Shown here: positions 32,565 to 40,844 of the stretch, one piece after another
Numbering within the stretch: position 1 is the stretch's first letter
Layout: each line of letters opens with the position of its first letter
DNA from: Pseudomonas lini
Lineage (GTDB): Bacteria > Pseudomonadota > Gammaproteobacteria > Pseudomonadales > Pseudomonadaceae
DNA length: 64,000 nt
Direction: 5' to 3'
NCBI RefSeq assembly: GCF_030812475.1
Contig: NZ_JAUSSR010000005.1
Coordinates: 248,001 to 312,000, forward strand
Made by a program: the position numbers and the translations under genes
Notes under the pieces: generated by a model
Seen by the model: only the letters and a program-made list of their open reading frames with translations
Database searches by the model: none
What the model was told of the DNA's origin: nothing

Positions 32565-34064
32565 GTGCTGAATCAACTACGCGAACAAGTGCACGCAGAA
32601 TTCGCCCGTACCGGCAAACGTCGGCGTATCCAGCTGGTCGATGCCACCCTGCGCGATGCACACCAATGCCTGTGGGCGACGCGCATGCGCACTGAGCATA
32701 TGTTGCCGATGGCCGAGCGCCTGGATGCCCTGGGGTACGATTTTATAGAAGCCATCGCACTGGTGCAGTTCGACGCCAGCGTGCTGTTCCTCAACCAGAA
32801 TCCGCTGGAGCGGCTGCGCCTGTTGTCCGAACGCATCCGCCGCACGCCGCTGCGTGGTGTGGTGCGCAGCAACATGCTGCGCAGCTTCTACCCGGAACCG
32901 GACGATCTGAGCGAGCTGTACGTCGAACGCCTGGTCGCCAACGGTGCCCGCGACATCGGCTTTCTCGACTCACTGCATTGCTGGGACAACCTGGTGCCGG
33001 CGATCACCACCGCCAAGCGCCTCGGCGCTACCACCAACCTGGCGATGATTTACAACCTGGCCCCAGGCTACGACGCGCCGTTCTACGCCGCAAAGGCGCG
33101 CGAGGCCATCCAGCGCTTCGACATTGACGCCTTTACCTTCGGCGACGCTGGCGGCAGCCTGACCGTGGAGCAGGTACGCAGCATCGTGCCGGCAATCAAG
33201 GCAGTGATCGGTGATCGACCGCTCGAAGTCCTCACACACTGCCTTAATGCAACCGGTTCGCTGGTGGCGCTGGAAGCAGCCGTATACGGCGCCGACCGTT
33301 TGCTGTGCTCGATAGACCCGCTGGCCAACGGCAATGCCGGGCCATCGGCGCAGATGCTGGCGCGCAACCTGCGCGAGATCGGCTTCGAGGTCGATTTCGA
33401 CGATCGCGCGGCTGATGAGATCGGCGACTACCTTGCCGGCATCGCCGAAGAGAACGGCTTCCCCCTGGGGGTCCCGGCGGAATACGACCCGGCTCACTTC
33501 GCCACCCAGTACGCCGGCGGCGCCATGTCCAACCTGCAGTCGCAGCTGCAGCTGGCGGGCATCGCCGACAAGCTGCCGGTGGTGCTCGAGGAGATCGCCC
33601 GCGTCCGCGTCGAACTGGGCTCGCCGGTAATGGCCACGCCCTTCCCCGCCATGATCGCCGCGCAGGCGGTGATGAACGTGCTGAGCGGCGAGCGTTACAA
33701 AGTGGTGCCGGACGAAGTGAAAAAGTACGTGTGTGGTTACTTTGGCGCCCTGCCCCTGCCGGTCGATCCCGACATAAAGGATCGCGTGCTCGCCAACGGC
33801 TCCCGTGAGATTGCCACCACGCCGCCCGTGCTGGCGCCGCGAGTCCCCGAGCTGCGTAGCCGCTATCCCGGCCTGTCTGATGACGAGCTGCTGCTGCGCG
33901 CCATGTACGGCGACGAAAAGATCACCGGGCTGGCACCAACCGTGGTCGACGACACCTTCAGCGTGCGCCGTCCGCTGCACGAACTGATCGCCGGCCTGGT
34001 CCGGCTCCCGGAGCAACGTCATGTGCACATCGCCATGGCCGGTTTCGAATTGCGTACCCACTGA
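32565..34064 (+). CDS. 5S/oxaloacetate-decarboxylase-alpha-like protein 2 with altered active site
   Basis: This 499-residue protein matches the 5S subunit of transcarboxylase and the alpha chain of oxaloacetate decarboxylase over its length. It has DATLRDAHQCLWATRMRT near the start (Asp31), a TIM barrel, and the C-terminal region TPFPAMIAAQAVMNVLSGE with GYFGALPLPVDP. Yet the lysine that is carboxylated in the family is Gly193 (FGDAGGSLT in place of KDMAGLL), and HCH is HCL (His225, Cys226, Leu227). It starts with GTG (AAGGGG six bases upstream), three bases after its degenerate neighbour. Pyruvate or oxaloacetate chemistry with the normal mechanism looks unlikely, so its role in the island is open. 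Confidence 0.83.
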   Translation: MLNQLREQVHAEFARTGKRRRIQLVDATLRDAHQCLWATRMRTEHMLPMAERLDALGYDFIEAIALVQFDASVLFLNQNPLERLRLLSERIRRTPLRGVVRSNMLRSFYPEPDDLSELYVERLVANGARDIGFLDSLHCWDNLVPAITTAKRLGATTNLAMIYNLAPGYDAPFYAAKAREAIQRFDIDAFTFGDAGGSLTVEQVRSIVPAIKAVIGDRPLEVLTHCLNATGSLVALEAAVYGADRLLCSIDPLANGNAGPSAQMLARNLREIGFEVDFDDRAADEIGDYLAGIAEENGFPLGVPAEYDPAHFATQYAGGAMSNLQSQLQLAGIADKLPVVLEEIARVRVELGSPVMATPFPAMIAAQAVMNVLSGERYKVVPDEVKKYVCGYFGALPLPVDPDIKDRVLANGSREIATTPPVLAPRVPELRSRYPGLSDDELLLRAMYGDEKITGLAPTVVDDTFSVRRPLHELIAGLVRLPEQRHVHIAMAGFELRTH

Positions 34065-34071
34065 GGCTGCC

Positions 34072-34488
34072 ATGTCGACTCCCCTTTCTGCACGGCCAAT
34101 GCCGCAACCCACCAGCGAAACGGCCGCCTATTGGGCGGCCGCCCGGGCGCAGCGACTGCTGATCCAGCGTTGCGCCAGTTGCGGCCACTGCCAGTTTTAC
34201 CCCCGGGCGTTCTGCATCGAGTGCCTGTCCGAGCGCATCGAATGGATCAATGCCAGCGGCCAGGGGCGCATCTATAGCTATACGATCTGCCGGATCGCGC
34301 CCTCGCCGGCTTTCGAGGCGCGGCTGCCCTATGTGGTGGCGCTGATCGACCTCGACGAAGGCGTGCGCCTGTTGGCCAACCTCCTCGATGCCGAGCTTGC
34401 GGACGTCGCCATCGGTGCCCGCGTCGGCGTTTGTTTCGAGGCCGTCAGCGAGTCTTGCACGCTGCCCCAGTTCACTCTTTTGGATTAG
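34072..34488 (+). CDS. DUF35 Zn-ribbon/OB-fold protein
   Basis: This 138-residue protein is a DUF35 protein: an N-terminal zinc ribbon with Cys34-x2-Cys37 and Cys48-x2-Cys51, followed by an OB-fold (GRIYSYTICRIAPSPAFEA, LPYVVALIDLDEGVRLLANL). DUF35 proteins partner with thiolase-like enzymes, for example ChsH2 with the Ltp2 retro-aldolase in steroid breakdown (established knowledge). Here the thiolase-like protein is two genes downstream (36023-37195). It starts seven bases after the stop of the previous gene and ends eight bases before ligase 2. Confidence 0.9.
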   Translation: MSTPLSARPMPQPTSETAAYWAAARAQRLLIQRCASCGHCQFYPRAFCIECLSERIEWINASGQGRIYSYTICRIAPSPAFEARLPYVVALIDLDEGVRLLANLLDAELADVAIGARVGVCFEAVSESCTLPQFTLLD

Positions 34489-34496
34489 CCGCCACC

Positions 34497-36026
34497 ATGG
34501 AAATGATTACCGACCACTTCGATTCCGGCGCCAATCGCCACCCGGACAACGTCTGCCTGCAAGGCATAGGCTTCAGCCTCACCTACGCCGAGGTCCAGGC
34601 CGATTCCCATGCCATCGGCCATGCCTTGGCATTGCAGGACTTGAGTTCAACCCATGTCGGCGTATTGGCGCCCAATCACCCGCTGAGCTTCGTCGCCATG
34701 CTCGGCGCCTTGCGCGCCGGGGCCACCTTCATTCCCCTGAATGCCCGGGATTCGATCGACAGCCTGATCTGGTTCATGAGTTTCACCCGGGTTTGCGTAC
34801 TGGTGGTGCATTCGCAGTATTTCGAACATGCCGAGCGCATTCGTGCAGGCGTGCCCACCCTGAAAACCCTGATCGGCCTGGACCAACCCATGGCCGGCTT
34901 GAGCATCGCCAACTGGTGCCGGGAACACGCCGGCCAACGCTGCACGGTGCGCCGACCCCTCGATGACACCGCCCTGATCAAATCCTCGGGCGGCACCACC
35001 GGTCGGCCGAAGGCGATCATGCAAAGCCATCGCGCGCTGCTGGCGTGCTACCGCATCAGCAACCAGTTCATGCCGCCGGCAAAAAAACCGGCGCATCTGG
35101 TCGTCGCACCGCTGACCCACGCGGCCGGCGCTACTGCCATGGCGTTGTCGAGTTTCGGCACGCGCAACGTGATCGCGCCATCCGCCGACCCCGGTGCAGT
35201 CCTCGAAACCATCGAACGGGAACGCATCACGCACCTGTTCCTGCCGCCGACCCTGATCTATCGATTGCTGTCGCATCCGGACGCCCAAACCCGTGATTGC
35301 TCGTCACTCGAATACGTGATCTACGGTGCCGCGCCGATGTCCGTGGACAAACTGCGCGAGGGCATCGCCCTGTGGGGGTCGGTATTCGTTCAAGCATACG
35401 GCCAGTCCGAAGTGCCGGGAGTGATCACGGTGCTGACCCGCGAAGACCACATGCGTGACGGTAAGCACCTGGGTTCCGCCGGCCGTCCCACCGGCGTCTG
35501 CGAAGTGGCGCTGATGGATGAAGAAGGCCGTTTCGTCGAGCCCGGCGAACGCGGCGAAATCGTCGCCCGTGGCGAGCTGGTCGCTCCGGGTTACTACGAC
35601 AACCCGCAGGCCAATGCCGAGGCACGACGCTTCGGCTGGCATCACACCGGTGACATTGGCGTGTTCGACGAAGGGGGTTACCTGTACATCGTCGATCGCA
35701 CCAAGGACATGATCATCTCCGGTGGCTTCAACATTTACCCGAGCGAGATCGAGCAGCTGATCTGGGCACATCCGGCGGTGATGGATTGCGCGGTGGTCGG
35801 CATTCCCGATCCGGACTGGGGCGAGAAGGTCATCGCCGTGATCGAACTCAAGGCAGGCGCCACTGCCACCGCCGAAGAGTTCATCGCCACCTGCCGCGAA
35901 AAACTCGGCAGCCTGAAGACGCCCAAACGGGTGCTGTTCTGGGAGAGTCTGCCACGCAGTCCGGTGGGCAAGGTGTTGAAGAAAGACGTGCGTGCGCAGC
36001 TCATTGCACAGGAGCCTCAAGCATGA
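34497..36026 (+). CDS. Acyl-CoA ligase 2 (AMP-binding, ANL family)
   Basis: This 509-residue adenylating enzyme has the P-loop KSSGGTTGRPKAIMQSH, the A5 motif YGQSEVPGVI, HHTGDIGVFDEGGYLYIVDR, KDMIISGGFNIYPSEIE and the C-terminal LPRSPVGKVLKK with the catalytic lysine. The frame is open to 34431, but the ATG at 34497, after the DUF35 stop, starts the conserved part. It overlaps the thiolase-like gene (ATGA). It should make a CoA thioester from a carboxylic acid. Its sequence differs clearly from ligase 1, so it may act on a later intermediate or on the cleaved product. Confidence 0.9.
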   Translation: MEMITDHFDSGANRHPDNVCLQGIGFSLTYAEVQADSHAIGHALALQDLSSTHVGVLAPNHPLSFVAMLGALRAGATFIPLNARDSIDSLIWFMSFTRVCVLVVHSQYFEHAERIRAGVPTLKTLIGLDQPMAGLSIANWCREHAGQRCTVRRPLDDTALIKSSGGTTGRPKAIMQSHRALLACYRISNQFMPPAKKPAHLVVAPLTHAAGATAMALSSFGTRNVIAPSADPGAVLETIERERITHLFLPPTLIYRLLSHPDAQTRDCSSLEYVIYGAAPMSVDKLREGIALWGSVFVQAYGQSEVPGVITVLTREDHMRDGKHLGSAGRPTGVCEVALMDEEGRFVEPGERGEIVARGELVAPGYYDNPQANAEARRFGWHHTGDIGVFDEGGYLYIVDRTKDMIISGGFNIYPSEIEQLIWAHPAVMDCAVVGIPDPDWGEKVIAVIELKAGATATAEEFIATCREKLGSLKTPKRVLFWESLPRSPVGKVLKKDVRAQLIAQEPQA

Positions 36027-37195
36027 CGCCCGACACTTCCCGCCTGGCGGGCCGTTACGCCATTGTCGGCGTGGGCGAGGCCGGCCTCGGCAAGGCCCGG
36101 CCGGGTGACACCGCGCTGGCGCTGCAATGCCGGTCGGCCCGCGACGCCTTGCTCGATGCCGGGCTCACCCTGGCCGATGTCGATGGAGTTTTCGCCCACT
36201 GGGACGATCGCGCCAATGCTTTGTTAGTGAGCGAGTACCTGGGGATCACGCCCCGCTACGTCGACAGCACGGTGGTGGGCGGCGGCTCGCCGCTGACCCA
36301 CTTGATCCACGCCATGGCCGCGATCGACGCTGGATTGTGCTCGGTGGCGCTGGTCACCTATGGCAGTACCCAACGCCTGGATCACAGCCGCCACCGTGGC
36401 GGCGTGATCACCGACCCGCGCTCGCCGTCGGGCCAATTCGTCGCGCCCTACGGCGTGCTCAGCCCGATCAGTTGGTACGCGATGCTCGCGCAGCAGTATT
36501 TGCATCGCTATCAGGCAAGCGCAGAGGACCTCGGCGAAGTGGCGATCAATGCGCGGCGCTGGGCGCAACTGAATCCACAGGCCACTCTGCGCAACCCCCT
36601 GACCATGGAAGAGTACCTGGCTTCACCGCTGATTTCGGACCCCTTGCGCAAGGCCGATATCTGTCTGGTCAGCGACGGGGCCGGGGCGTTGATCCTTACC
36701 CGGGCCGAACAGGCTCGAACGTTGGCCAGGCCACCCGTGTTCATCCGTGGGTTCGCCGACACCTACCGGCATCACGTGACACCCCTGGGCTCGACCGACT
36801 GGCTCGACCCTGGCGTCATCGCCGGCTGTGCCGAACGTGCCCTGCGCATGTCGGGAATCGCGCGCAGCGAGTTGAGCATGGTGCAGATCTATGACGCCTT
36901 CACCATCAACGTGCTGGTTGCACTCGAGGCCATGGGCTTCTGCGCGCCCGGCCAGGCCGGGGCGTTCCTGCGCAGCGGCATCGCTGCCCCCGGTGGCGCA
37001 TTACCGGTGAATACCTCGGGCGGCGGGCTGGCCTTCAATCACTCCGGTCAGTTCGGCATGCAATTGCTGATCGAATCCGTGCGCCAGCTGCGTGGCGAAT
37101 GCGGCGAGCGCCAGGTCGCCAATGCCAGCAGCTGCATGGTCCAGGCCAGTGGACTGCTGATGTCGGCATTCATGTCCATGGTGCTGGCCAACTGA
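36023..37195 (+). CDS. Thiolase-like protein lacking the nucleophilic cysteine (SCPx/Ltp2-like)
   Basis: This 390-residue protein has the thiolase fold layout of the SCP2-thiolase group: GRYAIVGVGEAGLGK at the start, YDAFTINVLVALEAMGFC near residue 292, and PVNTSGGGLAFNHSGQFGMQ near residue 325. At the position of the nucleophilic cysteine it has VVGGGSPLTHL (Gly86-Ser89), so ordinary thiolysis is unlikely. Such Cys-less proteins paired with DUF35 can be retro-aldolases on beta-hydroxyacyl-CoA, as Ltp2 with ChsH2. AGGAG lies nine bases before the ATG at 36023, which overlaps the ligase stop. Aldol cleavage or a condensation are both possible here. Confidence 0.85.
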   Translation: MTPDTSRLAGRYAIVGVGEAGLGKARPGDTALALQCRSARDALLDAGLTLADVDGVFAHWDDRANALLVSEYLGITPRYVDSTVVGGGSPLTHLIHAMAAIDAGLCSVALVTYGSTQRLDHSRHRGGVITDPRSPSGQFVAPYGVLSPISWYAMLAQQYLHRYQASAEDLGEVAINARRWAQLNPQATLRNPLTMEEYLASPLISDPLRKADICLVSDGAGALILTRAEQARTLARPPVFIRGFADTYRHHVTPLGSTDWLDPGVIAGCAERALRMSGIARSELSMVQIYDAFTINVLVALEAMGFCAPGQAGAFLRSGIAAPGGALPVNTSGGGLAFNHSGQFGMQLLIESVRQLRGECGERQVANASSCMVQASGLLMSAFMSMVLAN

Positions 37196-37289
37196 GGCAG
37201 CGTCTGGATCAAGCACCGCAAGTCCTGCGCAACCTTTGTCGCGGCCATATCGTCGGACGTGCCGTCATCGTTCCCAATGAGACTTACCC

Positions 37290-38831
37290 ATGACTCACGA
37301 ACACCCATCACCCGAACAAGAACTGCACTCGCGCCGCGCAAGCACCCTGCAAATGGGCGGCGAGGCCAAGCTCCAGGCGCGCCGCGACGCCGGCGTGCTC
37401 AACGCACGGGAACGCCTGGACGGCCTGCTGGATCCGCAGTCGTTCAGCGAGATCGGCATGCTGGCCCACTCGTCCCGCCCCGAGGATCGCGACAGCACCC
37501 CCGCCGATGGCAAGATCACCGGCTTTGGCCGGATCGACTCGCGCCGGGTGGCCGTCGTGTCCAACGACATGACGGTCAAAGGCGCTTCATCCTCGTGGAT
37601 CAATGCACGCAAGATCGCCTACCTGAAGGAGTGCGCCACCCGCAACGGCATGCCGCTGATCTTCCTCGGCGAGTCATCGGGTCAGCGCATGCAGGACGCG
37701 ATGGGCGCGGCGAGCATGGCCAGTGGCGGCCAGGACGCCCAGCAATACTGCCGGCGCCGCGAGATCCCCTGGGTCAGCGCGGTGCTCGGTCCCTGCTTCG
37801 GCTCGGCGAGCTGGTACTCGTGCCTGGCCGACTTCACGGTGATGCGCAAAGGCGCACTGCTCGCCGTCTCCAGCCCGAAAGTCACCTCGGTGGCGATCGG
37901 CGAGTCTTCGGATACCGAAGAGCTCGGTGGCTGGCGCATGCACGCGGAAATCACCGGGTTGGCCGACATGGTGGTCAATGATGACCAGGAAGCCTTGGCC
38001 GCCATCCGCCGTTTCCTCGGTTACCTGCCCTCTCATGCGAACGAGACGCCAGCCGTACTGCCTTGCGAAGCCGAAGACCGACCGGATTCGTCGGGACCGG
38101 AAAGCATCGTCCCGGCCGAGCGCAGCAAGACCTACGACATGCGCAAGCTGCTCGCCACCCTGGTCGATCGCGACAGTCTGTTCCCGCTCAAGGACCGCTT
38201 CGGCCGCTCGGTGGTCACCGCCCTCGCCCGTCTTGAAGGGGCCAGCGTCGGCATCGTCGCGTCCAACCCGCAGTTCAAGGGCGGCGCCCTGGATGCCGAC
38301 GCCTGCCGCAAGGCCACCGGCTTCATCGCCCTGTGTGATTCGTTCAACATCCCGCTGGTATTTCTCGTCGATACGCCTGGTTTCCTCGTGGGTATCGAAG
38401 GCGAAAAACGCAGCGCGCCGGCGCACATCATGAACATGATTCATGCGGTGCAACTGTGCTCGGTGCCGAAGCTTTCGGTAATCGTGCGCAAGAGTTTCGG
38501 CCAGGCCTACCTCAACTTCGGCGGAGGCCGCAACAGCGACCAGTCGGCAGCCTGGTGCACGGCCGATGTCAGCTTCGTCGACCCCGGCGTTGCGGTCAGC
38601 GTCGTACATGACATCACACGCGAAGCCGATCCCGAGCGCTATGACCGCCTGCGCGCCGAGTTCTCGAAAGACACGTCGGCCTTTGCCCTCGCGGGGGCGA
38701 TGGGTACGCACGAAGTGATCGCACCACGGGAAACCCGGCGCTTTCTCGTCGAGGCCCTGGGCGCTCAGCGGCGTGCAATCAATAACGGTATCGGGCGCCA
38801 TGAAATGAGTACGTGGCCGACCTATTTCTGA
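37290..38831 (+). CDS. Biotin-dependent acyl-CoA carboxyltransferase subunit 2
   Basis: This 513-residue carboxyltransferase belongs to the PccB/methylmalonyl-CoA carboxyltransferase group. It has LNARERLDGLLDPQSFSEIG, GKITGFGRIDSRRVAVVSND, FLGESSGQRMQDAMGA, a first oxyanion region VLGPCFGSASWYS, and the C-domain VASNPQFKGGALDADACRKA, FLVDTPGFLVGIEGEK and VRKSFGQAYLNFGGG. Compared with subunit 1, the first oxyanion region is GPCFGSAS rather than HGACAGLGA, and the last part, RKSFGQAYLNFGGG, also differs, so acceptor specificity is probably different. The gap of 94 bp after the thiolase-like gene holds no clear terminator, so it is likely the last gene of the rightward operon. Confidence 0.9.
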   Translation: MTHEHPSPEQELHSRRASTLQMGGEAKLQARRDAGVLNARERLDGLLDPQSFSEIGMLAHSSRPEDRDSTPADGKITGFGRIDSRRVAVVSNDMTVKGASSSWINARKIAYLKECATRNGMPLIFLGESSGQRMQDAMGAASMASGGQDAQQYCRRREIPWVSAVLGPCFGSASWYSCLADFTVMRKGALLAVSSPKVTSVAIGESSDTEELGGWRMHAEITGLADMVVNDDQEALAAIRRFLGYLPSHANETPAVLPCEAEDRPDSSGPESIVPAERSKTYDMRKLLATLVDRDSLFPLKDRFGRSVVTALARLEGASVGIVASNPQFKGGALDADACRKATGFIALCDSFNIPLVFLVDTPGFLVGIEGEKRSAPAHIMNMIHAVQLCSVPKLSVIVRKSFGQAYLNFGGGRNSDQSAAWCTADVSFVDPGVAVSVVHDITREADPERYDRLRAEFSKDTSAFALAGAMGTHEVIAPRETRRFLVEALGAQRRAINNGIGRHEMSTWPTYF

Positions 38832-38860
38832 GCGGCGACCCATTTATCGATCACTGACCT

Positions 38861-38893
38861 GTGGCGAATTCATTCCACGTTGAATAACGCCAC
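38861..38893. other. Imperfect hairpin between carboxyltransferase 2 and quinone reductase genes
   Basis: GTGGCGAATTCA (38861-38872) is near-complementary to TGAATAACGCCAC (38881-38893). No T-run follows. It may slow transcription at the operon end or serve as an operator for the next gene. Confidence 0.35.
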
Positions 38894-38913
38894 TTGAATC
38901 TCAAGGAACCGCC

Positions 38914-39624
38914 ATGAATGTTTTAATCGTGCATGCCCACCCCGAGCCACAATCCTTTACTGCGGCGTTGCGTGACCAGGCGGTCCAGACCCTGCAGTCG
39001 AACGGGCATGAGGTGCGGGTTTCGGACTTGTATGCGATGAACTGGAACCCGGTGGCCAGTGCCGAGGATTTTTCCCTCAGGGAGAATCCCGAGTACCTGG
39101 CCTACGCGCTCGAGCAACGGCACAACAGCAAGACGCAGACCCTCGCCACCGATATCCGGCAAGAGTTGGACAAGCTGCTGTGGGCGGACCTGCTGATCCT
39201 CAACTTCCCGATCTACTGGTTCTCTACACCGGCCATTCTCAAGGGTTGGATCGATCGGGTGCTGGTGTCCGGCATCTGCTACGGCGGCAAACGCTTCTAC
39301 GATCAAGGCGGCCTGCGCGGCAAGAAAGCACTGGTGACCGTGACCTTGGGCGGGCGTGAACACATGTTTGGCGAGGGGGCGATTCATGGGCCTCTGGAAG
39401 ACATGCTGCGCCCGCTGCTGCGCGGGACATTGGCCTATGTCGGCCTGGAGGTGCTGCAGCCTTTTGTCGGTTGGCATGTGCCGTATATCAGCGCTGAAGC
39501 CCGACAGGCATTCCTGGTCAGCTATGGCCGGCGGCTGGAGAGCATCGAGTCGGATGAGCCCATCCAGTACCCGCGCCTGGGCCAGTTCGATGATCGGCTG
39601 TATCCCCTCGCACAGCGTCAGTAA
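38914..39624 (+). CDS. NAD(P)H quinone oxidoreductase, flavodoxin-fold (NQO1/KefF-like)
   Basis: This 236-residue flavoprotein has the start MNVLIVHAHPEPQSFTAAL, which forms the FMN/FAD phosphate loop, and ILNFPIYWFSTPAILKGWID, typical of the NQO1/MdaB/KefF group, with TLGGREHMFGEGAIHG near residue 150. AAGGA lies five to six bases before the ATG. It should reduce quinones, or similar electrophiles, by two electrons. It follows the carboxylation operon on the same strand after an 82-bp gap with a hairpin; whether it belongs to the same pathway is unclear. Confidence 0.85.
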   Translation: MNVLIVHAHPEPQSFTAALRDQAVQTLQSNGHEVRVSDLYAMNWNPVASAEDFSLRENPEYLAYALEQRHNSKTQTLATDIRQELDKLLWADLLILNFPIYWFSTPAILKGWIDRVLVSGICYGGKRFYDQGGLRGKKALVTVTLGGREHMFGEGAIHGPLEDMLRPLLRGTLAYVGLEVLQPFVGWHVPYISAEARQAFLVSYGRRLESIESDEPIQYPRLGQFDDRLYPLAQRQ

Positions 39625-39966
39625 TCGCGCCCTTCCGACCCACCTGCCCTCTGGCCCGCATGCAACAAACTGTGGGAGATTCTATGTTGCAGGCTCGCTC
39701 CCACAGGAATCGCTGCAGTGCACGAATATCATGCCCCACACAAAATCCTGTAGGAACCGGCTTGCCGGCGAAGGCGCCCTGACAGCCAACCAATCCTCTT
39801 CGACCCCACTCGATTCTCGGGTCGCATCAGGACGACTGTTGATCGTGCTTCGTTCCCTTGACCATAGATCTGCCGGCGCTTTCCCCCATGGTCGATGTAG
39901 AATCAACCACGTATCACCCTGCTCAAAGGCGCCCCCCAGCTCATTACCCCTCAACAAGAGATCCCC
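39625..39966. repeat. 342-bp gap with REP-like elements
   Basis: No gene is seen. CTGTGGGAG (39670) and CTCCCACAG (39698-39706) form one inverted pair of the GTGGGAGC type, and CCTGTAGGAACCGGCTTGCC (from 39748) is a single REP unit. The rest, about 39780-39950, is the upstream region of the RidA gene, with no recognised promoter. Confidence 0.65.
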
Positions 39967-40347
39967 ATGGCAAACCAAGACATCACCTTCGTACCCGATC
40001 CCGACGCGGAATCCATCTCCTCCGACGTCGCCGGTTTCGGCGGCCTCCTGGTCTCCACCCAGATCCCGACCCGTGCCGATGGCAGCCTGGAACTCGGCGA
40101 TATCGTCGAACAAAGCGAATGCACACTGCAGGCACTCAAGGTCGCGCTGGAGCGCGCCGGCAGTTCCATGGACCGGGTCTTGCACCTGACCATCTACCTC
40201 ACCGACATGGCCGACCGCGCCGCCTTCAACGAGGTCTACCAGCGCTTCTTCGCCAAGCCCTGGCCAGTGCGCGCCGCCGTCGGCGTGGCCTCACTGGCAG
40301 TGGAAGGCATGCGGGTCGAAGTCACCGCGATGGCCGCCAAGGGCTGA
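39967..40347 (+). CDS. RidA (YjgF/YER057c/UK114) family enamine/imine deaminase
   Basis: This 126-residue protein fits the RidA family in size and motifs: GFGGLLVSTQIPTRADGSLE, QSECTLQALKVALERAGSS and the C-terminal VRAAVGVASLAVEGMRVEV. The catalytic arginine of active RidA (the R of ...PARxxV) would fall within PVRAAVGV near residue 101, so activity is plausible. AAGAG lies six bases before the ATG. RidA proteins clear reactive 2-aminoacrylate-type intermediates. It stands alone between REP elements and the toxin-antitoxin pair. Confidence 0.88.
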   Translation: MANQDITFVPDPDAESISSDVAGFGGLLVSTQIPTRADGSLELGDIVEQSECTLQALKVALERAGSSMDRVLHLTIYLTDMADRAAFNEVYQRFFAKPWPVRAAVGVASLAVEGMRVEVTAMAAKG

Positions 40348-40486
40348 GCCCGCCAGCCCTCGCAGTCAACCTCCACAAGTGTTCGCACGGTGGCCGGGGA
40401 TTTCACCCGGACCACCGCCACGCTCATAAAAGCCATCGTAGCTGTATAGCCTTCTGCGTTACATGTAGACATCTGCTACACAGAAT

Positions 40487-40504
40487 GCCTATACTTTTGT
40501 AGGC
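40487..40504. promoter_or_regulatory. Inverted repeat upstream of the toxin-antitoxin genes
   Basis: GCCTATAC, TTTT and GTAGGC form a short inverted repeat about 35 bp before the antitoxin start; a second, GTAG...CTAC, lies at 40465-40479. Type II antitoxins usually bind such repeats to repress their own operon, so this is a candidate autoregulatory site. Confidence 0.35.
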
Positions 40505-40538
40505 ACTGATAAGGGCCTCAGAAAAAAGGACCAAAACG

Positions 40539-40844
40539 ATGACCACTCAATTACCGGCGGAATCTGCTGCGACCGACAGATCCAAACCCGTTCCGATCAA
40601 CATGCGGGTCGATTTCAGAAAACGAGACTTGATCGATGTGGCCGCAGCCATTTCGGGAAGCGATCGGACCAGCTTTATCCTGGATGCTGCTTGTAAAAAA
40701 GCCGAGCAAGTCATTCTGGATCAACGCCTGTTCGTCCTTGCAAACCAAGAGTTTGATGCATTTGAACAAGCGTTGGAGTCAAACCCGTTAAGGAGTAACG
40801 AATGTCTGCGCCAACTGCTGGAAAGGCCGCCTCGCTGGAGCTGA
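40539..40844 (+). CDS. DUF1778-family antitoxin (TacA/AtaR-like)
   Basis: This 101-residue protein has an N-terminal ribbon-helix-helix part (PINMRVDFRKRDLIDVAAAI, then GSDRTSFILDAA) and a C-terminal tail ending LRQLLERPPRWS that resembles the toxin-binding tail of DUF1778 antitoxins. AAGGA lies eight bases before the ATG. Its last 43 bases overlap the toxin gene. It should neutralise the GNAT toxin and repress the operon. Confidence 0.88.
   Translation: MTTQLPAESAATDRSKPVPINMRVDFRKRDLIDVAAAISGSDRTSFILDAACKKAEQVILDQRLFVLANQEFDAFEQALESNPLRSNECLRQLLERPPRWS

Noticed and set aside
34486..34500. GCCGCCACCATGG at the start of ligase 2, identical to a eukaryotic Kozak sequence
   Set aside because: This is coincidence in GC-rich DNA; translation is explained by coupling to the upstream gene that stops eight bases earlier.
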